Program-made: the position numbers and the translations under genes
The notes under the pieces: model-generated
What the model saw: only the letters and a program-made list of their open reading frames with translations
Database searches by the model: none
Told to the model about the DNA's origin: nothing
NCBI RefSeq assembly: GCF_000235365.1
Contig: NC_016454.1
Coordinates: 682,001 to 746,000, forward strand
Source: Eremothecium cymbalariae DBVPG#7215
Lineage: Eukaryota; Ascomycota; Saccharomycetes; Saccharomycetales; Saccharomycetaceae
Length of the DNA stretch: 64,000 bases
Reading direction: 5' to 3'
In this document: positions 1-9,248 of the stretch, piece after piece
Numbering within the stretch: position 1 is the stretch's first letter
Layout: each line of letters begins with the position of its first letter

Positions 1-2385
1 GTCTCTTAATATATCTCTAATCCTATCCTGACTTGCTAATTCCATACCCCAATAATCCATATGTATGCTTCCTCTTCCTTTGGTCAACATTCGTAGCTTA
101 TTCATATATGACACCATCTCTCTAAGTGGAGCTCGTGCTCTAATAACCTTATTAATTTGCGCTTCCTCATTGATTTTGGCTAGGAGCAATGTAGGATCAG
201 AGGGCAAGTACTGCCTTTTGGCTATCTCATTAAAACTGTTACTGGTGTTACCTAAATTTAAGTTTGATCCCCAGTCATGCTCGTCTTCAATTGAAAGAAT
301 ATTTGCGTTCCGTGCACTAGACAAGTCTTGAACAACATTACCAAGATCTTGCTGCTGTGTAATAACTTCAAGATCCATTATTGGTTCTAAAATAGAATAG
401 CAGTTCTCAGGAAAATTATTAAACGAACTAACAATAATTGATCGAGATAAATGCAGGATTGGTGAAACTGAGGTGGAATCCGTGGGTATTTCCCAATTAC
501 CACTTATGCGCACAACACATGAATGAAGTGGGAAGTTGCAGATTTTACCACCTTTTTGAAGGCCTACAATGCAACTTGGAATCAATGCATTTATGATAGA
601 TTCATAAGGTATTTGAAATGGCCAATTGTTCTTATGATATTTGTGATGTTTTTCCATTACCAGATAGTTGTTGTCCCCAAGCGGATACCAGGATTCACCT
701 TTTTGTGGGCGCTCTTTGGATATTTGATCCAACGGCTCAACTTGAATTGTCAAAGAATATCCATCTTCTGTGCTAACAGTTTTTGCTTCTGATTTGGCAC
801 TAATAGTTTCCTTATATGAAACTACAACTTTACCCACAGAAATTGCAGCTTTGAATTCTTTCAACAATCTATCAGTGGCTATTTCTAAATGCAATTCACC
901 CATACCGTTGAGCAGTGTCTGCCCCGTCTCTTCATCTCTGGTAACAACCAATGAGGGATCTTCCCTACATATCTGGGACAAGGATTCATCCATGGCTGCT
1001 TTATTCCCAAGGGTTTTTGGCTCTATTGCCACGCTAAACACAGGAGGTGGAATTTCAATCGGATGAATACGTAAAGTCAATTCTGTGTTCTTGTTTAAAG
1101 ATCTTAGGCCATCCTTTTTAGTAGTATGAGCAAGAATAGTGTCACCAGTTCTAACATGTTCAGAAACATTACTCCCTACTAGAACACCCAGTTCACCTGG
1201 ATATAAAGATTTGATTTCTTCAGGAACGTTGGCGTGCATGCGTACCAGTTTGCCTAACTTAAACTTAACATTTGTAGTGGAATTATAAACTGTATATCCA
1301 CTATTCAGGACTCCTGAATAAACTCTAATAAAGATCATCGTGCCCCTGATTGCATCTGTAATTACTTTGAAGGCCATAGCAATACATAAATTGCTGTTAT
1401 TATTAATCAATATTCCCATCTTTGGATCACTATGTATTGGGACATCTTTTCGGTTAAATTCAGGAACTTTGGCTTCCAGCGGTGATGGCAAATAATTAAC
1501 AATTGCATCCAACAGCGGTTGAACACCTATATTCTTGAAAGAGGCCCCACATAATATCGGAGTTGCATAATGTGCCAACGTTGCATCACGGATACCTTTA
1601 TTTAATATATCAGGAGGAACCTTCAGATAATCACCATCCGCAGCTTCTAAAAAGTACTCCACTAGAGTTTCGTCCACCTCACTTAAGGTTTCAACCAGAG
1701 ATTCCCTACATTTTACTAGCTCTTCATAACAGTCATGGTCTTCGGTAATTGATGACACTTCGATTTTATCTGGATCGTTTAGATCCCAGGTTAATTGTTT
1801 TGCATTTACAACATCCAAAACACCTGCAAAAACCAGCTGTTTGGTATCAGTGTCAGTTTTGAATATCGGAGTATTTATCAGCAGCGGTCTTGTTTTCATT
1901 TTAATCATTAGTTCCTTTACAGTTCTGCTGTATCCAGCACCAACTCTATCCATCTTATTAATAAAGCACAGCTTTGGGACTCCCTTAGATTGCTTCCAAA
2001 CCTTCTCCGTCTGAGCCTCCACGCCTGCTACAGCATCTAAAATAGTTACACAACCATCGAGTACCTTTAAGGATCTAATAACCTCAAATGTGAAATCTGC
2101 ATGTCCAGGTGTATCTATCAAATTAATGTTATACAATTTCTGCCAGTTAAATGAGATAGCTGCACTTTGAATAGTAATACCCCTAGTTCTTTCTTGGGGT
2201 AGAAAGTCTGTAATTGTGTCTCCTTGATCAACATTACCTATCCTGTTGGTCTTACCACTGTAGTATAACATTCTTTCAGTTGTGGTAGTTTTACCGGCAT
2301 CGATATGGGCAATAATCCCAATATTCCTCACCTTGCTGATATCTGCAGAAGTGGATATCAACCTGCGAAATAGTCGGAAGTGCAT
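1..2385 (-). CDS. MEF2: Mitochondrial elongation factor G 2 (ribosome recycling GTPase), 3' end cut by window
   Basis: Translational GTPase of the EF-G family. In S. cerevisiae Mef2 acts in mitochondrial ribosome recycling; that role is family knowledge. The 795 visible codons start at an ATG at 2385 and are open to position 1; roughly 25 C-terminal residues probably lie outside. The N-terminus (MHFRLFRRLISTSA) is basic and hydroxylated, as in a mitochondrial presequence. GTPase motifs are visible: P-loop AHIDAGKTT at residues 26-34, RGITIQSA (switch I), DTPGHADF (switch II) and NKMD. The C-terminal part carries the EF-G-like LTKGRGSIHMDY stretch. It is divergent from GCN3 with a 180 bp shared spacer. 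It matches S. cerevisiae YJL102W better than MEF1 because of the short presequence, the divergent middle and the synteny with the following YJL103-111 genes. Confident. Confidence 0.93.
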   Translation of the reverse strand, partial: MHFRLFRRLISTSADISKVRNIGIIAHIDAGKTTTTERMLYYSGKTNRIGNVDQGDTITDFLPQERTRGITIQSAAISFNWQKLYNINLIDTPGHADFTFEVIRSLKVLDGCVTILDAVAGVEAQTEKVWKQSKGVPKLCFINKMDRVGAGYSRTVKELMIKMKTRPLLINTPIFKTDTDTKQLVFAGVLDVVNAKQLTWDLNDPDKIEVSSITEDHDCYEELVKCRESLVETLSEVDETLVEYFLEAADGDYLKVPPDILNKGIRDATLAHYATPILCGASFKNIGVQPLLDAIVNYLPSPLEAKVPEFNRKDVPIHSDPKMGILINNNSNLCIAMAFKVITDAIRGTMIFIRVYSGVLNSGYTVYNSTTNVKFKLGKLVRMHANVPEEIKSLYPGELGVLVGSNVSEHVRTGDTILAHTTKKDGLRSLNKNTELTLRIHPIEIPPPVFSVAIEPKTLGNKAAMDESLSQICREDPSLVVTRDEETGQTLLNGMGELHLEIATDRLLKEFKAAISVGKVVVSYKETISAKSEAKTVSTEDGYSLTIQVEPLDQISKERPQKGESWYPLGDNNYLVMEKHHKYHKNNWPFQIPYESIINALIPSCIVGLQKGGKICNFPLHSCVVRISGNWEIPTDSTSVSPILHLSRSIIVSSFNNFPENCYSILEPIMDLEVITQQQDLGNVVQDLSSARNANILSIEDEHDWGSNLNLGNTSNSFNEIAKRQYLPSDPTLLLAKINEEAQINKVIRARAPLREMVSYMNKLRMLTKGRGSIHMDYWGMELASQDRIRDILRD

Positions 2386-2565
2386 GACGGCTTAGTTGTG
2401 CCTCAAAGTCATGTTGGTAGCATATTATTGAACCCTTCTTAATAAAGTTATTGAAAAATTTTTGACGGCATTCAGTTACAGTTCCAATAGATAAGACATC
2501 GATTGACAGAATCATCAAGCCCAAACATAGAAAGTCTTGCTGCTAATCATCTAAATATTCCAATA

Positions 2566-3480
2566 ATGAGTACTAATTTCAATATTACAAAGACTTATCT
2601 AAAGTTTTTAGAAGATGATAACGAAATGACAATGCCGATTGCTGCCATTGAAGCATTGGTTACTATGTTAAAAGTTAAGAATCCAAGTACGTCAGCGGAG
2701 ATGATCAACTCAGTAAAATCATCTACTTTAGAATTAACAACCTCCATCCCAAATTCGATATCCTTAAGAGCTGGTTGTGATATTTTTATGAGATTTGTGT
2801 TAAAGAACACCCATTTGTATGGTGACTGGGAAAGCTGTAAGCAACATTTAATCGAAAACGGTCAGTTATTTGTTTCCCGTGCTAAGAAGTCCAGGGATAA
2901 GATTGCTAAAATCGGTATTGATTTCATTACAGACGATGATATTATATTAGTTCATGGGTTTTCAAGAGCCGTTTCTTCTCTTTTGAGTTACGCTGCAGAG
3001 AAGCTTATAAGGTTTAGATGCGTTGTTACGGAGGCTAGACCTACTCAACAAGGCACACTGCTATACAACTTACTTAAAAATAAAGGTATACCAGTAACCA
3101 TGGTAGTAGATAGTGCTGTTGGTTCTATTATTCACAAGATCGATAAGGTATTTGTCGGGGCTGAAGGTGTAGCCGAATCTGGTGGCATTATTAATCTCAT
3201 TGGTACATATTCTGTGGGCGTACTTGCAAAAAATGCGAGAAAACCATTCTATGTCGTTAGTGAGTCCCACAAGTTCGTTCGTATGTTCCCACTATCTCCG
3301 GATGACTTACCAGTAGAGAGAGATCCATTGGACTTCACTCGGAATGATGAACCTGAATTGTTACGTAGCCCACTAATCGATTATACTTCCCATGAACACA
3401 TTACTGCACTAATCACAGACCTGGATGTGTTAACTCCAAGCGCGGTTTCAGAAGAATTGATTAAAATGTGGTACGACTAA
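2566..3480 (+). CDS. GCN3: eIF2B alpha subunit
   Basis: Alpha (regulatory) subunit of eIF2B, the guanine nucleotide exchange factor for eIF2. It senses phosphorylated eIF2 in general amino acid control and acts in the cytosol. The 304-residue product is the usual length and is strongly conserved: TMPIAAIEALVT near the start, LRAGCDIFMRFVL, FVSRAKKSR, the Rossmann-like VDSAVGSIIHKIDKVFVGAEG segment and the terminal SAVSEELIKMWYD. I chose the ATG at 2566 (MSTNFNITKTYL) because it aligns with the yeast N-terminus. The open frame extends upstream to 2503 but only from a TTG. Divergent from MEF2, tail-to-tail with RPC37 (93 bp). Orthologue of S. cerevisiae YKR026C. Confidence 0.97.
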   Translation: MSTNFNITKTYLKFLEDDNEMTMPIAAIEALVTMLKVKNPSTSAEMINSVKSSTLELTTSIPNSISLRAGCDIFMRFVLKNTHLYGDWESCKQHLIENGQLFVSRAKKSRDKIAKIGIDFITDDDIILVHGFSRAVSSLLSYAAEKLIRFRCVVTEARPTQQGTLLYNLLKNKGIPVTMVVDSAVGSIIHKIDKVFVGAEGVAESGGIINLIGTYSVGVLAKNARKPFYVVSESHKFVRMFPLSPDDLPVERDPLDFTRNDEPELLRSPLIDYTSHEHITALITDLDVLTPSAVSEELIKMWYD

Positions 3481-3573
3481 GGTTTCCTTGTTTAGAAATC
3501 TGGTTATAGGATTATATATTTACAAAACGTAAAAATGAACACAAAGCATATCTCCCTGAAAAATCAAACTGAT

Positions 3574-4353
3574 CTATAATAGCTTTCCCAGATATGCCAG
3601 GCTTTCATGTTTCGGAATTAGAGCTTCGCGTGATTCTTCAGTGGTGACCTCAGCTAAAAAGCTCTCAAAAGTATCTTCCTTCCAAACCAATTCCTTACTA
3701 ACTTCATCCTCAGCAATTCTATGAGCTAGCAAAGACCCTCCTAATCTTCCTTGATTTGCTTCATTAGAACTTTTCACAGACATGGTCACCACTTGAGCCC
3801 TTTGTTTGGTCCCACTAGCACCGTTCATAACATTTTGTATATTTGCGTCCTCATGCTTTCTTTGCTGTTGTTTTTGGTCAATATATTTAAAGTATGGTCT
3901 TATCTGTGCTACCTTTTCAACAGGCATTAAATACAGCTGGCCATCATGCATCAACCCCACGTACTGACCCTCATTAGAGACACCAACACCCTTGAGTGTC
4001 TGAACTTTAACGTCATCCCAGTCCTCCTTAGCACGATCCTGATTGTAAAATACATCAGTGTTAAGTGGAATATCCAGCTCCAATAAACTACTATGTTCCT
4101 TATACCGAACTTGTGACACCGGTAGATGGTTCACAAACCTTTTGCCCAATTTCTTGGACTTATTTGCATACTGCAGAACATGTATTGGGCACGGACCGTG
4201 TGTTATATTTAACGGTATTTCTCGAACAACTGGATCATTGAAATCTTCCTCATCAAGACCGTAGTCCGGGCCCTCTTCTTTTATAGAAGGAGCCATAACA
4301 TCCTGTAAAACAGCATCACCGTCTTCTTCGAGGACGAATAAATTCTTCTCCAT
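3574..4353 (-). CDS. RPC37: RNA polymerase III subunit C37
   Basis: Subunit C37 of RNA polymerase III. With C53 it forms the TFIIF-like subcomplex used in open complex formation and termination (family knowledge). The 259-residue protein is slightly shorter than the S. cerevisiae one (about 280). It starts acidic (MEKNLFVLEEDGD), has the conserved dimerisation-type core with VREIPLNIT and QYANKSKK, and a C-terminal segment rich in charged residues ending LAYLGKLL. The start is the ATG at 4353; the frame runs three codons further up only from a TTG. It is divergent from DBP7 across 249 bp, so the RRPE/PAC-like elements there may serve both genes. Orthologue of YKR025W by sequence and by position between GCN3 and DBP7. 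Confidence 0.92.
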   Translation of the reverse strand: MEKNLFVLEEDGDAVLQDVMAPSIKEEGPDYGLDEEDFNDPVVREIPLNITHGPCPIHVLQYANKSKKLGKRFVNHLPVSQVRYKEHSSLLELDIPLNTDVFYNQDRAKEDWDDVKVQTLKGVGVSNEGQYVGLMHDGQLYLMPVEKVAQIRPYFKYIDQKQQQRKHEDANIQNVMNGASGTKQRAQVVTMSVKSSNEANQGRLGGSLLAHRIAEDEVSKELVWKEDTFESFLAEVTTEESREALIPKHESLAYLGKLL

Positions 4354-4481
4354 AACTACCAAATACCCACTAATAATAGCTCGTCAGAAACCCCAAGATG
4401 GTTATGTCACTAGCAAAGGTACTATATTTCTATGGCTTCCATTCAATTTAAAGAGAGGTATTTAAGGTATTGCTTTTTTCG

Positions 4482-4530
4482 ATGAAAAAAAATTTCGAAG
4501 AGGTTTTAAAAGCATTTGGAGATGAGATGA
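4482..4530. promoter_or_regulatory. RRPE-like and PAC-like elements of DBP7/RPC37
   Basis: Between the divergent RPC37 and DBP7 starts lie an A/T element (ATGAAAAAAAATTT, about 4482-4495) resembling the RRPE (TGAAAAATTTT) and, 24 bp on, GAGATGAGATGA (4519-4530), one base off the PAC core GCGATGAG. This RRPE-then-PAC pair is typical of yeast ribosome biogenesis and Pol I/III genes, which fits both neighbours. The PAC match is imperfect. Confidence 0.6.
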
Positions 4531-4602
4531 CCTAGTTAAATGTACATTAGATAGAGCCAAAATTCAAGTATCAATCACTATAAAACAACGTATAATATAG
4601 TT

Positions 4603-6819
4603 ATGAGTGACGATGATGGAATGATGTTAGTGAATTTCACCACTGGTGATAATGGTGGTTATTCAAAGCCTGCACGGCAAGTAAAGGTAATTGGTGGTAA
4701 GTGGAAGGACCGCAGAAAGCTGAAGATGAGGCTTGAAGGTAAGTCTCATGTTGTGAAGAGGTCATTACATGATGATCAGGAGACCTCCAGTTCTGTTGAT
4801 GGTGGTGGCTCGGCTGATAAAGAGCATCAGGCCAAGAGACCGACGCGACGCGAACATACAATTAATGCTGTAGATTCTGCGCCTGTTCCTGCACATAACA
4901 ATTCAACTCGATCAGGACCCATTCAGATAAATTCGCAGAGGGTTTCCTCTTTGTTCACTTCTAACAGAGAGATTACTACTTCATTTGACACAAGCGAGCA
5001 GGTCGCGGAATCGGAAGTTACTCCTTCGAATGCTCCCCTGTTACTGGATTCTTTTGAGTCATTGGGCATTACTAGTCCTCTGGTGTCCCATCTTTCTGAA
5101 AAAATGCACGTCAGCAAACCTACAAGAATCCAAAAGCTTGCCATTCCAAACTTTCTCGTCTGCCGCAATGACTTGTTCATTCACGCTCAAACTGGATCAG
5201 GTAAGACGCTAGCATTTTTGTTGCCAATCTTCCAAAAGATACTATCCATGGAAGAGCAGATCGACCGACACAGTGGCTGCTTTGCAATGATTATTGCACC
5301 TACCAGAGAGCTTGCATCACAGATCTACAATGTGGCTAGCACATTGGCAGGTTGCTGTCATTATTTGGTTCCGTGCCTATTAGTTGGTGGTGAAAGAAAG
5401 AAATCAGAAAAGGCTAGGTTGAGGAAAGGTGCAAATTTTATTATTGGTACACCGGGCCGTATCCTAGATCATTTACAAAACACTAAGGTTATCAAGGAAC
5501 AATTATCATACTCCCTCAGATATGTCATCTTGGATGAAGGTGACAAGTTAATGGAATTGGGTTTTGAAGAAACGCTAACCTCTATTTTGGACATCATCCA
5601 CAACATACCATGCGAATCTTCGAAATTTCCTGTGCTGCCAACAAGAATTATGCATGTACTATGTAGTGCGACAAAGAAGGGCACAGTTGCTAAGTTAGGA
5701 AACATTGCGCTCAAAGACTACAAACTTATCAGCAGTGGCAGTAATTCTGCCGATATGAATACAGTACCAGACCAATTGCTTCAAAGGATTACAATTGTGC
5801 CACCAAAACTGAGACTTGTAACTCTATGTGGAGCCTTATCAAATTTGACAAAAAAACAATCCTCTAGTACTACTACTATGCGTACTATCGTCTTTTTATC
5901 GTGCTCAGATAGCGTAGATTTCCATTTTGATGTATTTTCAGCATACAATGACTACTATAGGAACCTGTTGGACGAAACAGTAAGATTACTGGCTAAAAGA
6001 AACACCGCGCTACCTTGCTTGTCCGCTGACCATGACCCAAACGTCATATTTTACAAACTCCACGGCTCTCTCTCCCAGAAAGTCCGCACCGCCACACTCA
6101 AACACTTCTCATCAGAGACAGACGCTACATCTGGCAAACATCTCATAATGTTCTGCACTGACGTCGCCTCAAGGGGGCTCGATCTACCTCATGTTAGCAC
6201 CGTGGTCGAGATGGATCCTCCGTTCTCCGTAGAAGACCACTTACACAGGGTAGGCCGTACTGCCCGTGCTGGTGTCAATGGTGAGTCCCTGCTCTTCTTA
6301 CTACCTGGAGAAGAAGAAGGTTACGTCGAATATATAAAACCATACCATCCACAGGGCTATCAGTTCTTAAAATTCGATAAGGACATCTTGAAACCCGCCT
6401 TCCAAGACTCAAACATACAGAAGTCCGACAACACTGTCCTATCAGATGTCCATGCCAGCTGGGACAACAATGCCACCACTTGGCACTTAAACGTCGAGCG
6501 TCGCATCCTCGAGAACCCCGACGCCAAGCAGCTAGCACACAACGGCTACACAAGTCATATAAGAGCATACGCTACCCATCTATCGAAAGAAAAGCTGGTT
6601 TTTAACATCAAATGTCTTCATCTCGGACATTTAGCAAAAGCATTTGCCCTCAGAGAGAGACCAAAAGCGATCTCATCTGCTCGCGCCAGTAACTCTCGAA
6701 ATAATAATAAAAATAATAATAATAATAATGCATCATCGAATGATGCTGATTCCAAGACAAAAATGCTACGCATGGCAAGAATGGTAGTAAAACAAAATAA
6801 CAATGAGTTCAACTACTAA
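4603..6819 (+). CDS. DBP7: DEAD-box RNA helicase for 60S ribosome assembly
   Basis: Nucleolar ATP-dependent RNA helicase needed for early 60S subunit assembly (family knowledge). 738 residues, close to the S. cerevisiae length. All helicase motifs are visible: Q motif TRIQKLAIPNF (about 170), motif I AQTGSGKT (196-203), Ia APTREL, GTPGR, motif II DEGD (about 311; this family has DEGD rather than DEAD), III SAT, V CTDVASRGLD, VI HRVGRTARAG (about 548). The N-terminal 160 residues and the C-terminal tail are low complexity; the tail has an Asn run encoded by AAT repeats near 6700-6731. A PAC/RRPE pair precedes it. Orthologue of YKR024C; in S. cerevisiae it also neighbours RPC37. Confidence 0.96.
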   Translation: MSDDDGMMLVNFTTGDNGGYSKPARQVKVIGGKWKDRRKLKMRLEGKSHVVKRSLHDDQETSSSVDGGGSADKEHQAKRPTRREHTINAVDSAPVPAHNNSTRSGPIQINSQRVSSLFTSNREITTSFDTSEQVAESEVTPSNAPLLLDSFESLGITSPLVSHLSEKMHVSKPTRIQKLAIPNFLVCRNDLFIHAQTGSGKTLAFLLPIFQKILSMEEQIDRHSGCFAMIIAPTRELASQIYNVASTLAGCCHYLVPCLLVGGERKKSEKARLRKGANFIIGTPGRILDHLQNTKVIKEQLSYSLRYVILDEGDKLMELGFEETLTSILDIIHNIPCESSKFPVLPTRIMHVLCSATKKGTVAKLGNIALKDYKLISSGSNSADMNTVPDQLLQRITIVPPKLRLVTLCGALSNLTKKQSSSTTTMRTIVFLSCSDSVDFHFDVFSAYNDYYRNLLDETVRLLAKRNTALPCLSADHDPNVIFYKLHGSLSQKVRTATLKHFSSETDATSGKHLIMFCTDVASRGLDLPHVSTVVEMDPPFSVEDHLHRVGRTARAGVNGESLLFLLPGEEEGYVEYIKPYHPQGYQFLKFDKDILKPAFQDSNIQKSDNTVLSDVHASWDNNATTWHLNVERRILENPDAKQLAHNGYTSHIRAYATHLSKEKLVFNIKCLHLGHLAKAFALRERPKAISSARASNSRNNNKNNNNNNASSNDADSKTKMLRMARMVVKQNNNEFNY

Positions 6820-7362
6820 ATCCCCCAGAAAACCAAAAAGAGAATAATACTAAAACTTTCCACATTAAATTCCTATATACCGACTACTATTATTATAAAA
6901 CCTTGTATCTTGCTTTTTCTTAATAATCTAAGTGACCAATATTCCACCGATTTTCACTACATATTTGTAACTAGATAGCGGACCTTTCCTACACAGTGCA
7001 GTTGCTTTATCTCTTCAACTTGTTTTAAGCTGCTTGTGCTTTTTAGTCCGACCTCGGAAACCGTTGCACAAAATGATTCCTAGTTGACTACTCCAGAAGG
7101 GGAACATCAAATGGCTAGTTAAGAACACTCCATTCTTTTGTCAGCTGCAAAGATAGAGAGCTGAAGTCGGAATTGTTTTGATTTGATTTATCAAGTAACC
7201 GAATTGTACATATTTGCGATTTCTTTTCGTTGGGTAACGAATCATCAAGTAGTTCCCCGCTGAGGCACTCCAGTAAATGAGGATTTGTAGTATAAGAGAT
7301 ACGAATAATCTGGAGCGAAGAAAATGGATTCCTAAGACAATAGTGGTGCAACTCGCAAGAAG
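6820..7362. other. Intergenic DBP7-GSM1, GSM1 promoter side
   Basis: A 543 bp spacer between two genes on the same strand. It must hold the DBP7 3' end and the GSM1 promoter. There is a TATAAAA-like sequence near 6894, but it is about 470 bp before GSM1 and I would not assign it. I see no RNA gene and no convincing small open frame. Confidence 0.5.
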
Positions 7363-9132
7363 ATGACAAAGAAGATTCCAGCGGAAGAAAAACTAAATAG
7401 GAAGCCTATTGCACGGGCTTGTGTGTTCTGTCACGAGAAGCATTTGCAGTGTGATGTGGGAAGACCCTGTCAAAACTGTTTGAAAAGGAATATCAGTGAA
7501 TCATGCAGGGACAATGTTAGGAAGCCAAGGAAAGGACGTGCTAGGTGTTACAGCGGAGGTGTTCCCGGGGTGGTGGATGTGATGAAGGGTGAGGACGGCG
7601 GTGGGGTTGGTGGTGGGGGTCGCGTGCGAGTGATGGGGAAGAAGTTAGAGGGGGGTAGGATAACGGCAGGACGGAGGAGGGGTGATGGGCATATGGTTGG
7701 TGGTAATGTGAACAATAACCACGAGCATGTCATTGGGAGAAGATATGTTGGTGGTGGTGCAATATCTTTGATACCTGATAATGAGGGGACTGCAAATCAG
7801 TTGGAGTCGGAGATTGTTGGGGCGAGTCCAAAGGGCAGCAGCGTGATGCAGAAGCCCAACGGGGTTTCCAAATCGAAAAATCAGGTTAAAACCTCACCGG
7901 ATGCCTTGCTCAATGTTCGTAGCCTTGACTCATTTTTCAACCCTAACGTTGATACGATTATTAATGAAGCTTTGTTAACAGCAAATACGTATCCTACTAG
8001 TGCCACAAGCCTGGGCGCACAAGTCGACGAAGCTATAGCATCTCAAACTTCAGATGGACATGAAACAGACGATGTCAGTTTTGACAGTATATGGGCTTCT
8101 AATGAATATATGATGCTAAATGAGATGCTAAGCACCCCTTACATGTCCCGATATGATTCTAGGACAAATCTCTCCTCAATAGTTGAGACAGAAAGAGATG
8201 TGATGTCCAAGGTTGATGATTCTTTTATTAACAGCCTAGATCCCTCTAAGCAAGTAAACCCAAACGAATTGATGGCTGATCAGACACCTTTATTCAGAAC
8301 TATTTCTAGACCTCATATCTCATTAGATATTGCAGCATTAGCACCTTCATACCAGAATGATAGCTGTTCAGCCCTTCCTCCCAGTGTAGAAACCAATTTA
8401 CCATCAGACGAAATACCTTTGAGTGTTAATGATTCTGAATATTTTACTCCATATAAATTTCGGCAGTTAGTAAAGACTCCAGAAGATCTTTACCAATACC
8501 GCGACAAAATAATGCCTCATAATTACCGTCAGGCCTACCGGGAGCTGCTGATAATACTTCGTCAGCGATTTTTAGAATCCGAGGACGAGTTAACTAAGGT
8601 CGAGGGACCTAAACAATTGCATGCAATCGCGCAGTCGATCAAGCTTTATTATGCGCCAATATTTGTTACGTTGACATCTAACTTAATCGAAAGCGATTTG
8701 AAAATTCAAGAGTTTATTTTACAGCGTACACTACTGGAATATGAGAATATGTCCAAGATGGTCAACTGTATTCCTATGTGTATATGGAGACGTTCAGGTG
8801 AGATTTCGTATGTCAGTAATGAATTTCTGTCTCTCACTGGGTTTTCCCGGCAAGAGATGCTTTTAAAGAGAAGATTCATCCTAGAATTCTTTGACAATTG
8901 TAGTATTGTGGAGTATTTTCTACTTTTTAACGAGTATTTGGCATTTGCGTCGAAGGAGGGATTTTCAGGGACATCTGACGGCCAGGCGGTATTTAGTGAA
9001 TGTAACCTGCTCTTAGCAAATGACAACTTTTTAAAATGTGCCTGTATTTGGACAGTTAAACGAGATAGTTTTAATATACCAATGTTAATAATGGGTCAGT
9101 TCCTACCGATATTTGATGCAGATCAAAATTGA
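7363..9132 (+). CDS. GSM1: Zn2Cys6 transcription factor with PAS-like domain, glucose starvation modulator
   Basis: Zinc-cluster regulator of the Gsm1/Ert1/Rds2 group, linked in S. cerevisiae to energy metabolism. The binuclear cluster is complete: Cys 20, 23, 30, 36, 39 and 48 (spacing 2-6-5-2-8) followed by basic KPRKGR. Residues about 65-125 are a Gly/Arg/Val-rich insert with G-rich DNA, unlike the rest of the gene. The middle is Ser/Asn rich. The C-terminal third (from FRQLVKTPEDLYQYRDKI) contains a PAS-like fold with PMCIWRRSGEISYVSNEFLSLTG-type sequence and ends with IMGQFLPIF. 589 residues, similar to YJL103C. In S. cerevisiae it is next to snR37/PAM16; here RQT4 sits in between, as expected for the unduplicated order. 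Confidence 0.93.
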   Translation: MTKKIPAEEKLNRKPIARACVFCHEKHLQCDVGRPCQNCLKRNISESCRDNVRKPRKGRARCYSGGVPGVVDVMKGEDGGGVGGGGRVRVMGKKLEGGRITAGRRRGDGHMVGGNVNNNHEHVIGRRYVGGGAISLIPDNEGTANQLESEIVGASPKGSSVMQKPNGVSKSKNQVKTSPDALLNVRSLDSFFNPNVDTIINEALLTANTYPTSATSLGAQVDEAIASQTSDGHETDDVSFDSIWASNEYMMLNEMLSTPYMSRYDSRTNLSSIVETERDVMSKVDDSFINSLDPSKQVNPNELMADQTPLFRTISRPHISLDIAALAPSYQNDSCSALPPSVETNLPSDEIPLSVNDSEYFTPYKFRQLVKTPEDLYQYRDKIMPHNYRQAYRELLIILRQRFLESEDELTKVEGPKQLHAIAQSIKLYYAPIFVTLTSNLIESDLKIQEFILQRTLLEYENMSKMVNCIPMCIWRRSGEISYVSNEFLSLTGFSRQEMLLKRRFILEFFDNCSIVEYFLLFNEYLAFASKEGFSGTSDGQAVFSECNLLLANDNFLKCACIWTVKRDSFNIPMLIMGQFLPIFDADQN

Positions 9133-9248
9133 ACCTTTCTCAGAGCTATAAAAGAACATTTGCAGTTAATTTATTTTAAGTGACATGAACTCTTTTTTTT
9201 TCAGTTATCTTGAATGTTGTTGTAAGACGTTATTAATTTATACGCGTT

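Noticed and set aside
2503..2565. N-terminal extension of GCN3
   Set aside because: It starts from a TTG and is not present in orthologues; the ATG at 2566 matches the family.
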